A stretch of DNA of 16,574 nucleotides from Roseovarius sp. UBA6217 (lineage in GTDB: Bacteria; Pseudomonadota; Alphaproteobacteria; Rhodobacterales; Rhodobacteraceae). Positions 1 through 6,108 of this stretch are shown one piece after another. Numbering within the stretch: position 1 is the stretch's first letter; every line of letters starts with the position of its first letter. The position numbers and the translations under genes were made by a program. Under the pieces are notes generated by a model. That model was not told the DNA's origin and ran no database searches. It worked only from the letters and a program-made list of their open reading frames with translations. The stretch spans positions 12,569-29,142 of the forward strand of contig DISF01000068.1 in the NCBI GenBank assembly GCA_002421985.1, read 5' to 3'.

Positions 1-728
1 GAGGCGTTCTGCTCGTGATCGGCGTGAAGCGTGAAAATCCGGTCCATCGCGCGGCTCAGGATCGGGTTGACCTCGTATTCCTCGGTCGGCACCGCAAAGC
101 ACATGCGCAGGAAGTTCGACGCATAATCGAGATCGTTGCGCGGATAGACGAAGGGCTGCCCGACGGAATACTTGAACGCCCAAGCCGCGATGGTCGGCAT
201 CTTGGCGATCATGCGGATCGAGGCCACCTCGCGCTGCCATTCGTCGCGCACATCTGTGCTGTCATGGTAGAAGGCCGACATCGCGCCGACCACGCCCACC
301 ATGATCGCCATCGGATGCGCATCCCGGCGGAAGCCGCGGAAGAAATACTGCATCTGTTCGTGCAGCATGGTGTGATTGGTCACCCGGCTCTCGAAATCCT
401 CAAGCTGCGCAGGCGTCGGCAATTCGCCATAAAGCAGCAAATAGCACACTTCGAGGAAATGCGATTTCTCGGCCAGTTGGTCGATCGGGTAGCCGCGATG
501 CAAAAGCTCGCCCTTTTCCCCGTCGATGAAGGTGATGGTGCTGTCGCAGCTTGCCGTCGAGGTAAAACCGGGATCGTAGGTAAACACCCCGGCGGTTGCA
601 TAGAGCTTGCGGATATCCACCACGTCCGGCCCCGCCGTCGGCGAGAAGATCGGCAACTCGTAGGTCTTGCCGTCGATTTCAAGCCTGGCGGTTTTTTTCT
701 CGTCTGACATCTTTTTCTCGTCTGACAT
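1..728 (-). CDS. gltA: Citrate synthase, N-terminal 242 residues (3' end outside window)
   Basis: Citrate synthase condenses oxaloacetate with acetyl-CoA in the first step of the TCA cycle in the cytoplasm. The reverse strand encodes 242 codons that read as a bacterial type II citrate synthase: an N-terminal beta domain (about residues 13-60), then the helical large domain, ending within the HADHEQNA motif (residues 235-242), which holds an oxaloacetate-binding histidine. The later catalytic histidine and aspartate lie beyond the window edge, so the gene is partial. The start at 728 is chosen because AGGAAGGA (742 to 735) sits 6 nt upstream. A second in-frame ATG at 710 comes from an 18-bp tandem duplication (MSDEKK twice) and is 24 nt from that Shine-Dalgarno sequence. 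The gene follows gltX on the same strand after 77 bp, so co-transcription is possible, but I see no clear promoter in the gap. Confidence 0.96.
   Translation of the reverse strand, partial: MSDEKKMSDEKKTARLEIDGKTYELPIFSPTAGPDVVDIRKLYATAGVFTYDPGFTSTASCDSTITFIDGEKGELLHRGYPIDQLAEKSHFLEVCYLLLYGELPTPAQLEDFESRVTNHTMLHEQMQYFFRGFRRDAHPMAIMVGVVGAMSAFYHDSTDVRDEWQREVASIRMIAKMPTIAAWAFKYSVGQPFVYPRNDLDYASNFLRMCFAVPTEEYEVNPILSRAMDRIFTLHADHEQNA
693..728 (-). repeat. 18-bp tandem duplication at the gltA start
   Basis: On the reverse strand the first 36 nt of gltA consist of two consecutive 18-nt units that both encode MSDEKK, differing only in the last base (AAG versus AAA). This gives two in-frame ATG codons 18 nt apart. 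Only the upstream one has a well-spaced ribosome binding site. Confidence 0.9.
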
Positions 729-805
729 CTGGGGTCCTTCCTCTCGGTGCCCGGTCACACCCTGCGGCTTCCCGAGCTTGCTAACTAGAAATCCTTGCCA
801 GAGGA

Positions 806-2215
806 TTACCCTCCGTCGCAAGCCGCGTCGGTCAGCCGGGCGATGGTTTCATCCCGCCCGAGGACCAGCATCATGTCGAACACGCTCGGCGTTGCCGTGC
901 GCCCTGCAAGCGCGGCGCGCAGCGGGCCCGCCAGCTTGCCGAATTTCACCCCGTGCGCCTCGGCCAGTGCCGTCATTACGGTTTCAAGACTGTCCCGCGA
1001 CCACGTAGCATTTTGCAGGTGCGGCGTCAATTCACCCAGCATACCACGGGATACATCATCCAGCGCTGCGGCCGCCTCCGGCTCTGGCACGATCGGGCGG
1101 TCGGCCATTATAAAGGCCGCCTTGTCAATAAGTTCCAAGTATGTCTTTGCCCGCTCCTTGAGGCAATACATGCCCCGCTCCAACAGGGTAACCTTATCGT
1201 CAGACAGCGCTAACTGACCGGTTGCCGAGAGAAATTCCCCCAGTTCATGCAGCAGTGCAGCATCGCTCATCGCGGCGATATGCTGCCCGCAGAGATTCTC
1301 CAGCTTCCTGAAATCGAGCCGCGCGGGGGATTTGCCAATCCCGTCGAGACCGAACCACGCCCGCGCCTTCGCATCGGTAAAGAATTCGTCATCGCCGTGG
1401 CTCCAGCCCAGCCGCGCAAGATAGTTGCGCATCCCCGCCGCCGGATAGCCCATCTTCTGATATTCCTCGACACCGAGCGCGCCGTGACGCTTGCTGAGCT
1501 TCTTGCCATCGGGGCCGTGGATGAGCGGGATATGGGCGTAAACGGGCAGCGGCCATCCCATTGCCTCGTAGATCATCATCTGCCGCGCGGCATTGTTGAG
1601 GTGGTCATCCCCCCGGATCACATGGGTCACGCCCATATCGTGATCGTCCACCGCCACCGCCAGCATGTAGACCGGCGTGCCGTCGCTGCGCAGCAGCACC
1701 ATGTCGTCAAGCTGGTCGTTGCGGATGGTGACATCGCCCTGCACCACGTCGCGGATGACCGTCGCGCCCTCGCGGGGGGCCTTGATTCGGATAACATGGG
1801 GGGCGTCGGGGTGGCTGGCCGGGTCGGCGTCGCGCCACGGGCTGCGGTAAAGGGTGGAGTGGCCCTCGGCGCGGGCGGCCTCGCGCGCGGCCTCGATCTC
1901 GGCTTGGGTGGCAAAGCATTTATAGGCCTTGCCCTCGGCCAGAAGCTGAAGCGCCACCTCGGCATGGCGGGGCGCGCGCGCGAACTGGCTCACGGCCTCG
2001 CCGTCATGGTCAAGGCCAAGCCAAGCCAGCCCGTCGAGAATCGCCTGCGTCGCCTCGGGGGTAGAGCGCGCGCGGTCGGTATCCTCGATCCGCAGCAGGA
2101 ATTTGCCGCCACGCCCGCGCGCAAAAAGCCAGTTGAACAGCGCCGTGCGCGCACCGCCGATATGCAGATAGCCGGTGGGCGACGGGGCAAAACGGGTCAC
2201 GACCTGTTGCGTCAT
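806..2215 (-). CDS. gltX: Glutamate--tRNA ligase
   Basis: Class I aminoacyl-tRNA synthetase that charges tRNA-Glu (and in many alphaproteobacteria also tRNA-Gln, as the first step of the transamidation route). It has 469 residues, the usual length. The N-terminal APSPTGYLHIGG segment (residues 10-21) contains the HIGH signature as HIGG, and the KMSKS-type loop appears as KLSKR (238-242). The C-terminal third is the helical anticodon-binding region. The frame stays open upstream to 2302, but homology begins at the ATG at 2215 (MTQQVVTRFAPSP), so that start is used. No strong Shine-Dalgarno sequence precedes it. The gene is divergent from comEC and followed by gltA. Whether it discriminates Glu only or is a GluQ-type paralogue cannot be settled by eye. 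Confidence 0.95.
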   Translation of the reverse strand: MTQQVVTRFAPSPTGYLHIGGARTALFNWLFARGRGGKFLLRIEDTDRARSTPEATQAILDGLAWLGLDHDGEAVSQFARAPRHAEVALQLLAEGKAYKCFATQAEIEAAREAARAEGHSTLYRSPWRDADPASHPDAPHVIRIKAPREGATVIRDVVQGDVTIRNDQLDDMVLLRSDGTPVYMLAVAVDDHDMGVTHVIRGDDHLNNAARQMMIYEAMGWPLPVYAHIPLIHGPDGKKLSKRHGALGVEEYQKMGYPAAGMRNYLARLGWSHGDDEFFTDAKARAWFGLDGIGKSPARLDFRKLENLCGQHIAAMSDAALLHELGEFLSATGQLALSDDKVTLLERGMYCLKERAKTYLELIDKAAFIMADRPIVPEPEAAAALDDVSRGMLGELTPHLQNATWSRDSLETVMTALAEAHGVKFGKLAGPLRAALAGRTATPSVFDMMLVLGRDETIARLTDAACDGG

Positions 2216-2291
2216 GGGCGGGCTTAACCTTTTCTTAACGATGGCAGGGCGAGGATGTGGCCTGTCTATCGGCCCAGCGGGAGGGAGACAA
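2216..2291. promoter_or_regulatory. Divergent gltX/comEC control region with a direct repeat
   Basis: This 76-bp stretch separates the divergent gltX and comEC genes. It contains CTTAAC twice (2223-2228 and 2234-2239), exactly 11 bp apart or one helical turn, read as GTTAAG on the gltX strand. No convincing -35/-10 pair was found for either gene. A GGGAGGGAG stretch ending near 2287 is the ribosome binding site of comEC. Confidence 0.3.
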
Positions 2292-4313
2292 GTGGCGCGC
2301 ATCCTGCACGCGATCGGGCGCGGCTGGCTCCGCCAGCGCGGGGCGCTGTTTCCCTGGGTGCCGGTGCTGCTCGCCTGCGGTATCGGCGGCTATTTCGCGC
2401 TTCCGTCCGAGCCGCCCGCCGCCGCGCTCGCCGTCTGCGGCGCGCTTGCCGCCACCGCGCTGGGGCTGGCGCTGCGCTACGGGCGGGAATGGACCGGGCC
2501 GCTGGGCTGCGCGGTGGCGATGCTGCTCGCGGGCCTCGCGATTGCCGGGCTGCGCACGCAACTGGTGGCGGGGCCGGTTCTGGGCTGGCGCTATTACGGC
2601 CCGGTCGAGGGGCGGATCGTGGCCATTGACCGCTCGGCCTCGGACGCGCTGCGGCTCACGCTCGACCGGGTCACGCTCGACCGGGTCGCGCCCAGCCGCG
2701 TGCCGCTGCGGGTGCGCATCTCGCTGCACGGGGCGGATGCGGAAGCGGATGTCGTGCCGGGGCAGCGGATGATGACCACCGCCCATCTCGGCCCCCCCGC
2801 CGGCCCGGTCGAGCCGGGCGGCTTCGATTTCCGCCGTCACGCGTGGTTTCAACGGATTGGCGCGGTCGGCTATACCCGCGTGCCGGTGCTGGCCGTGGCC
2901 GAGGCCGAGGGCGCGCAGCCCCTGTTTCGCGCGCGCATGGCGCTGGCCGATCATGTGCGCGCGCGGCTGCCCGGCCAGTCCGGGGCCTTTGCCGCCGCAA
3001 TCATGACCGGCGACCGCTCGGGCCTCTCGCGCGATACGCTGGATGCAATGCGCGTGTCCAACCTCGCGCATCTGCTCGCGATCTCGGGGCTGCATATGGG
3101 CCTGCTCGCGGGCTTCGTCTTTGCCGCCGCGCGCCTTGGGCTCGCCATGCTGCCAAGGGTCGCACTGCTCTGGCCGATAAAGAAGATCGCGGCCGCATTG
3201 GCGATCCTCGCGGCGGCGGGGTATCTTGGCCTCTCGGGCGGCAATGTCGCCACCGAGCGCGCCTTTGTCATGGCGGCGGTGATGCTGGTGGCGGTCATGC
3301 TGGATCGGCGCGCGCTCAGTCTGCGGGCGGTAGCGGTCGCGGCGATCATCGTGCTGCTGCTGCGCCCCGAGGCACTTTTGGGGCCGGGATTCCAGATGTC
3401 CTTTGCCGCCACTGTGGCGCTTGTGGCGGTGTTCGGCTGGCTGCGCGATGCGCGGGTGCGGCTGGGGCCGCGCTGGCTGCGCCCGGTGCTGGCGGTGGTG
3501 ATCTCCTCGGCGGTGGCCGGTGCTGCGACCGCGCCGGTCGGGGCCGCGCATTTCAACCAATTGGCCCAATACGGCCTGATCGCCAATCTCCTGAGCGTGC
3601 CGCTCATGGGGGTGCTGGTGATGCCCGCTGCGGTGGTCGCGGTGCTGCTGTTGCCGCTGGGGCTCGACGGGGCGGCGCTCTGGGTCATGGGGCTGGGGCT
3701 CGACTGGATCCTCGGCGTCGCGCGCTGGGCCGCCTCGCTTGACGGCGCGCGGATCACGGTGGTGACGCCGGGCGCATGGGTGCTGCCGCTGATGGCGCTC
3801 GGCGCGCTTGTCGTGGTGCTGTGGCAGGGGCGCGCGCGGGCTCTCGGCCTTGGCCCGGTCGTGGTGGCGGCGTGGCTCTGGGCCGGGGCCGAGCGTCCGG
3901 CGCTGCTTATCGCCGATAGCGGCGGGCTGGTAGGCGTCATGACACCGGCCGGCCGCGCGCTCAACAAGCCGCGCGGGGGCGGGTTCATCGCCCGGATCTG
4001 GCTTGAAAACGATGGCGATCCGGCAAATCAGGCCGAGGCCCATGCCCGCTGGCGCGATGATCTGCTTGTCCCTTTCTCGGTCACGGTGCACGCCGGGCGC
4101 GCAGCGGCGCGCGGCGCGCCAAGCTGCGGGACGGCACGCATTCTTGTGCTGACCGCCGATCCAGAGCGGCCGGTTGACGGCCCTTGTATCGTGGCCGCGC
4201 CAAGCACAAGCCGCGCCACCGGGGCGCTGGCGCTCGGCACCGATGGGACGCTCCTGCCAAGCGCGGTGGCGGTGGCGGGACGGCGGCCCTGGGTTCCCGG
4301 CCCCGCCCGGTAA
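2292..4313 (+). CDS. comEC: ComEC/Rec2-family competence channel protein
   Basis: Polytopic inner-membrane protein of the ComEC/Rec2 family, which moves single-stranded DNA across the inner membrane during natural transformation. It has 673 residues. Hydrophobic segments at about 20-85 are followed by a soluble N-terminal region (about 100-215, DUF4131-like). The Competence domain begins near residue 230 (GAFAAAIMTGDRSGL) with the signature HLLAISGLHMGLLAGF (260-275), followed by many membrane helices to about 535. The C-terminal tail (540-673) resembles a reduced metallo-beta-lactamase-like region, but I see no HxHxDH zinc motif, so it probably lacks nuclease activity. GTG at 2292 is chosen because GGAGGGAG lies just upstream. 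In-frame ATGs at 2214 and 2241 are weaker alternatives. A 15-bp tandem repeat at 2658-2687 gives TLDRV twice. The gene ends 7 bp from the lexA stop codon. No other competence gene is in the window. Confidence 0.9.
   Translation: MARILHAIGRGWLRQRGALFPWVPVLLACGIGGYFALPSEPPAAALAVCGALAATALGLALRYGREWTGPLGCAVAMLLAGLAIAGLRTQLVAGPVLGWRYYGPVEGRIVAIDRSASDALRLTLDRVTLDRVAPSRVPLRVRISLHGADAEADVVPGQRMMTTAHLGPPAGPVEPGGFDFRRHAWFQRIGAVGYTRVPVLAVAEAEGAQPLFRARMALADHVRARLPGQSGAFAAAIMTGDRSGLSRDTLDAMRVSNLAHLLAISGLHMGLLAGFVFAAARLGLAMLPRVALLWPIKKIAAALAILAAAGYLGLSGGNVATERAFVMAAVMLVAVMLDRRALSLRAVAVAAIIVLLLRPEALLGPGFQMSFAATVALVAVFGWLRDARVRLGPRWLRPVLAVVISSAVAGAATAPVGAAHFNQLAQYGLIANLLSVPLMGVLVMPAAVVAVLLLPLGLDGAALWVMGLGLDWILGVARWAASLDGARITVVTPGAWVLPLMALGALVVVLWQGRARALGLGPVVVAAWLWAGAERPALLIADSGGLVGVMTPAGRALNKPRGGGFIARIWLENDGDPANQAEAHARWRDDLLVPFSVTVHAGRAAARGAPSCGTARILVLTADPERPVDGPCIVAAPSTSRATGALALGTDGTLLPSAVAVAGRRPWVPGPAR
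2658..2687 (+). repeat. 15-bp perfect tandem duplication inside comEC
   Basis: Two adjacent identical copies of ACGCTCGACCGGGTC encode TLDRV-TLDRV (about residues 123-132) in the soluble N-terminal region of ComEC. The reading frame is kept. Confidence 0.9.
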
Positions 4314-4320
4314 ATCCGCC

Positions 4321-5025
4321 TCAATAGGTGCGGATCAGCCCGACAAGGCGGCCCTGAACGCGCACCATCCCGGCGGGCAGGACGCGCGGCTCATAGGCGG
4401 GGTTGGCGGCCTCAAGCACGATGGTTTGACCGCGGCGGAAGAACCTCTTGAGCGTCGCCTCCTGATCCTCGATCAGCGCCACCACGATGTCGCCGTTATC
4501 GGCCACCGAGGTTTCGCGAACGATCACCACGTCGCCGTCATTGATGCCCGCGTCGATCATCGAATCGCCCCTGACCTCGAGCGCGTAATGATCGCCCCGG
4601 CCCGAGATCATGTCGGCGGGCACGCAGATATTGTGGCTGGCATGGGCAATGGCCTCGATCGGCGTGCCGGCGGCGATGCGCCCCATCACCGGCAGCGAAA
4701 TCGCCTCACCCGTCTCGACCGGCAGCGCGTTGGCGGGCATTGGCGGGCCGGACCGTCGATCCCCCTCGACCACGCGGGGCACAAACCCGGCCTGCCCCCG
4801 ATCGGCGATCATGTCGGGCAGGCGCACGATCTCGATGGCGCGGGCGCGATGCGGCAGACGCCGGATGAACCCGCGCTCCTCCAGCGCGGTTATCAGGCGG
4901 TGAATGCCGGATTTAGACCGCAAATCAAGCGCTTCGCGCATTTCATCAAAGCTTGGCGGCACGCCGTCGCGCTGCACGCGCCCGTGTATGAAATCAAGCA
5001 GATCGCGTTGTTTTCTGGTCAGCAT
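4321..5025 (-). CDS. lexA: LexA repressor of the SOS response
   Basis: Transcriptional repressor that cleaves itself when RecA filaments form after DNA damage, releasing the SOS regulon. It has 234 residues. The N-terminal winged helix (about 1-68) includes PPSFDEMREALDLRSKSGIH, typical of alphaproteobacterial LexA. The C-terminal S24-type protease domain has the Ala119-Gly120 cleavage bond (GRIAAGTP), the catalytic Ser155 (RGDSM) and Lys193 (ATLKRF). The ATG at 5025 is preferred over the one at 5037 because a GGAGG lies 5 nt upstream of it and homology starts at MLTRKQ. A GTTC-N7-GTTC box overlaps its promoter, so autoregulation is expected. It is convergent with comEC. Confidence 0.97.
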   Translation of the reverse strand: MLTRKQRDLLDFIHGRVQRDGVPPSFDEMREALDLRSKSGIHRLITALEERGFIRRLPHRARAIEIVRLPDMIADRGQAGFVPRVVEGDRRSGPPMPANALPVETGEAISLPVMGRIAAGTPIEAIAHASHNICVPADMISGRGDHYALEVRGDSMIDAGINDGDVVIVRETSVADNGDIVVALIEDQEATLKRFFRRGQTIVLEAANPAYEPRVLPAGMVRVQGRLVGLIRTY

Positions 5026-5054
5026 CCCGGCCTCCACGCTGATACTCTGCTTGC

Positions 5055-5069
5055 GTTCTACCGATGTTC
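5055..5069 (-). promoter_or_regulatory. LexA (SOS) box, GTTC-N7-GTTC
   Basis: GTTC (5055-5058), seven bases, then GTTC (5066-5069) on the plus strand matches the direct-repeat LexA operator known from alphaproteobacteria. On the lexA strand it reads GAAC-N7-GAAC and covers the -10 element, so bound LexA would block RNA polymerase at its own gene. I saw no second copy next to comEC. Confidence 0.85.
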
Positions 5070-5083
5070 CCGTTTTGTGTCAA
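5055..5083 (-). promoter_or_regulatory. lexA promoter (TTGACA-N17-TAGAAC)
   Basis: On the reverse strand a perfect -35 hexamer TTGACA (5083 to 5078) is followed after 17 bp by TAGAAC (5060 to 5055), a 4/6 match to the -10 consensus. The predicted transcription start is near 5048, giving a leader of about 23 nt that carries the GGAGG ribosome binding site. The -10 hexamer lies inside the LexA box. Confidence 0.75.
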
Positions 5084-5169
5084 CCTTCGCAAATCCAACG
5101 AGAACACAGCCGGTGCGCTTGCGAACGCAATCCGTATTCAGGTGCCGGTGTCATGATATGTTTGCAAGG

Positions 5170-5189
5170 CCGCCCCGATGCCAGGGCGG
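5170..5189 (-). terminator. Weak hairpin downstream of tRNA-Val
   Basis: CCGCCC (5170-5175) and GGGCGG (5184-5189) can form a 6-bp stem with an 8-nt loop, starting 5 nt past the tRNA 3' end. There is no T tract after the stem in the direction of transcription. It may be a processing or termination structure. Confidence 0.3.
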
Positions 5190-5194
5190 GAAAA

Positions 5195-5269
5195 TGGTGG
5201 GTGATAAGAGATTCGAACTCCTGACATCTTCGATGTGAACGAAGCGCTCTACCACTGAGCTAATCACCC
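5195..5269 (-). tRNA. tRNA-Val (anticodon CAC)
   Basis: The reverse strand folds into a full cloverleaf. The acceptor stem is GGGTGAT with ATCACCC, then A and an encoded CCA. The D arm is GCTC-AGTGGTA-GAGC. The anticodon arm is CTTCG-TTCACAT-CGAAG, with CAC at the anticodon position reading GUG valine codons. The T arm is AGGAG-TTCGAAT-CTCTT with one G-U pair. Length is 75 nt including CCA. It lies 18 bp after the HU gene on the same strand, so read-through from that gene is possible. Confidence 0.96.
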
Positions 5270-5287
5270 GTGGGCGGGTGTTTAGCG

Positions 5288-5689
5288 TCACTCTGCGGGG
5301 TCTGCAACCACCTCTTTTACGTCTGTGTCGTCACCCGTCTCATTGCCCCCGGCGCGCGGCGCGGTCTGGCGGATGCGCGCGACCATGACGATGCCATTGG
5401 CCAGGTTGCGGGTGCGGTTGACCTTTATCTTGCCCATCGGCCCAAGGTTGAGATCGCGCCCCTCGGCCAGCGCCTCGCCAATGAGCGCCAGCGCCGCATC
5501 GAGCACCGGCTTGGCGAATTTCTTCTTCACCTCCGCGCGCGCCACCACCTGCTCCAGCAATTCCAGCCGCTTGAGATCGGGCTGTGCCGGGTCGACGGCG
5601 GCCTCCGTCACCAGAACCGGCGCGGGGATCTTGCTGCGCGTGGACGCGGGTTTTGCTGCGGCTTTGCGCGTGGCGGGCTTGGTTGCCAT
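5288..5689 (-). CDS. HU-family DNA-binding protein with extended N-terminus
   Basis: Small basic protein of 133 residues resembling the HU/IHF nucleoid proteins, which bend and compact DNA. The HU-like core runs from about 39 to 108: helices (LKRLELLEQVVARAEVKKKF, DAALALIGEALAEG) followed by the beta part (LNLGPMGKIKVNR). The usual RNPxT DNA-intercalating arm is replaced by a much shorter NRTRNLANGIVMVARI segment. The first 38 residues are Ala/Lys/Pro-rich and probably disordered, and the last 25 are acidic. Classic HU is about 90 residues. The start at 5689 has GAGG 7 nt upstream. The position after lon recalls the lon-hupB order in enterobacteria. DNA binding is inferred from the family, and the precise role is unknown. 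Confidence 0.82.
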   Translation of the reverse strand: MATKPATRKAAAKPASTRSKIPAPVLVTEAAVDPAQPDLKRLELLEQVVARAEVKKKFAKPVLDAALALIGEALAEGRDLNLGPMGKIKVNRTRNLANGIVMVARIRQTAPRAGGNETGDDTDVKEVVADPAE

Positions 5690-5716
5690 GAAATACCTCG
5701 TTACCTTCGATTGGAT

Positions 5717-5735
5717 TGTTGCCTCTATGGCAACA
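5717..5735 (-). promoter_or_regulatory. 7-bp inverted repeat upstream of the HU gene
   Basis: TGTTGCC (5717-5723) and GGCAACA (5729-5735) form a perfect inverted repeat with a 5-bp spacer. The centre is 37 bp upstream of the HU start codon. It could be an operator or an mRNA hairpin in the leader just ahead of the GAGG ribosome binding site. No promoter hexamers could be placed with confidence around it. Confidence 0.4.
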
Positions 5736-5771
5736 GACTAACGCCCCATATGCGACAACGCCAGCCATGAC

Positions 5772-5800
5772 TTGACGCCTCGACGGCTGAGCGCTTAACT
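5772..5800 (+). promoter_or_regulatory. Promoter for the small exported protein (TTGACG-N17-TTAACT)
   Basis: TTGACG (5772-5777, 5/6 to the -35 consensus) is followed after 17 bp by TTAACT (5795-5800, 4/6 to the -10 consensus). The predicted start is near 5807, 30 nt before the TTG start codon. Confidence 0.5.
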
Positions 5801-5836
5801 TTTTCAATCCGCAAAATCGCTTCGGGGGACATTGCG

Positions 5837-6028
5837 TTGAAACATCTCGCCCTCGCCATAGCCGTCATTGTCGCGGCCTCGCCTGCACTTGCCGGGTCGC
5901 TCAGCGATCCGGTGGTCGCGCCAGAGGTCGTTGCCGCCGATGCGATCGACACCTCGGGTGACAGCGCCCAGTTGATTATCCCGCTGATGCTGCTCATGAT
6001 CATCGTCGGGATAGGCTACGGCCACTGA
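5837..6028 (+). CDS. Small exported, membrane-anchored hypothetical protein
   Basis: I do not recognise a function. The 63-residue product has a clean signal peptide (positively charged start, hydrophobic core 4-14, then SPALA with cleavage after Ala19). A short, mostly acidic middle (20-44) follows, and a hydrophobic C-terminal stretch (about 46-60, LIIPLMLLMIIVGIG) could span the membrane. The start codon is TTG, with GGGGGA about 8 nt upstream; no ATG in frame gives the signal peptide. Similar tiny exported proteins with VVAPEVV-like segments occur in Rhodobacterales, from memory. It has its own candidate promoter (5772-5800) and a hairpin after its stop, and is transcribed toward lon. Confidence 0.7.
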   Translation: MKHLALAIAVIVAASPALAGSLSDPVVAPEVVAADAIDTSGDSAQLIIPLMLLMIIVGIGYGH

Positions 6029-6053
6029 CCCTGCCACGACACGCGAAACGCAT

Positions 6054-6081
6054 GGCGGCGCGGGATCGCCCCCGCGCCGCC
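6054..6081. terminator. 11-bp GC hairpin between convergent genes
   Basis: GGCGGCGCGGG (6054-6064) and CCCGCGCCGCC (6071-6081) form a perfect 11-bp stem with a 6-nt loop. It lies 26 bp after the small-protein stop codon and 28 bp after the lon stop codon on the other strand, so it could end transcription both ways. No T tract follows on either strand. Confidence 0.55.
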
Positions 6082-6108
6082 AATCCTCGTGTCAGGATAG
6101 CCAAAGCC

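Noticed and set aside
1247..2227. 326-codon plus-strand ORF opposite gltX
   Set aside because: Antisense shadow of gltX with no recognisable domain.
2235..4091. 618-codon minus-strand ORF opposite comEC
   Set aside because: Low-complexity Arg/His/Gln-rich translation, antisense to a clear membrane protein.
5108..5125. Second LexA-box-like pair of GAAC words upstream of lexA
   Set aside because: The spacing between the GAAC words is far from the required 7 bp.
4174..5238. 354-codon plus-strand ORF ending in VGDKRFELLTSSM
   Set aside because: It is antisense to lexA and its end is the reverse of the tRNA-Val gene; this C-terminal peptide is a known artefact of translating tRNA genes on the wrong strand.
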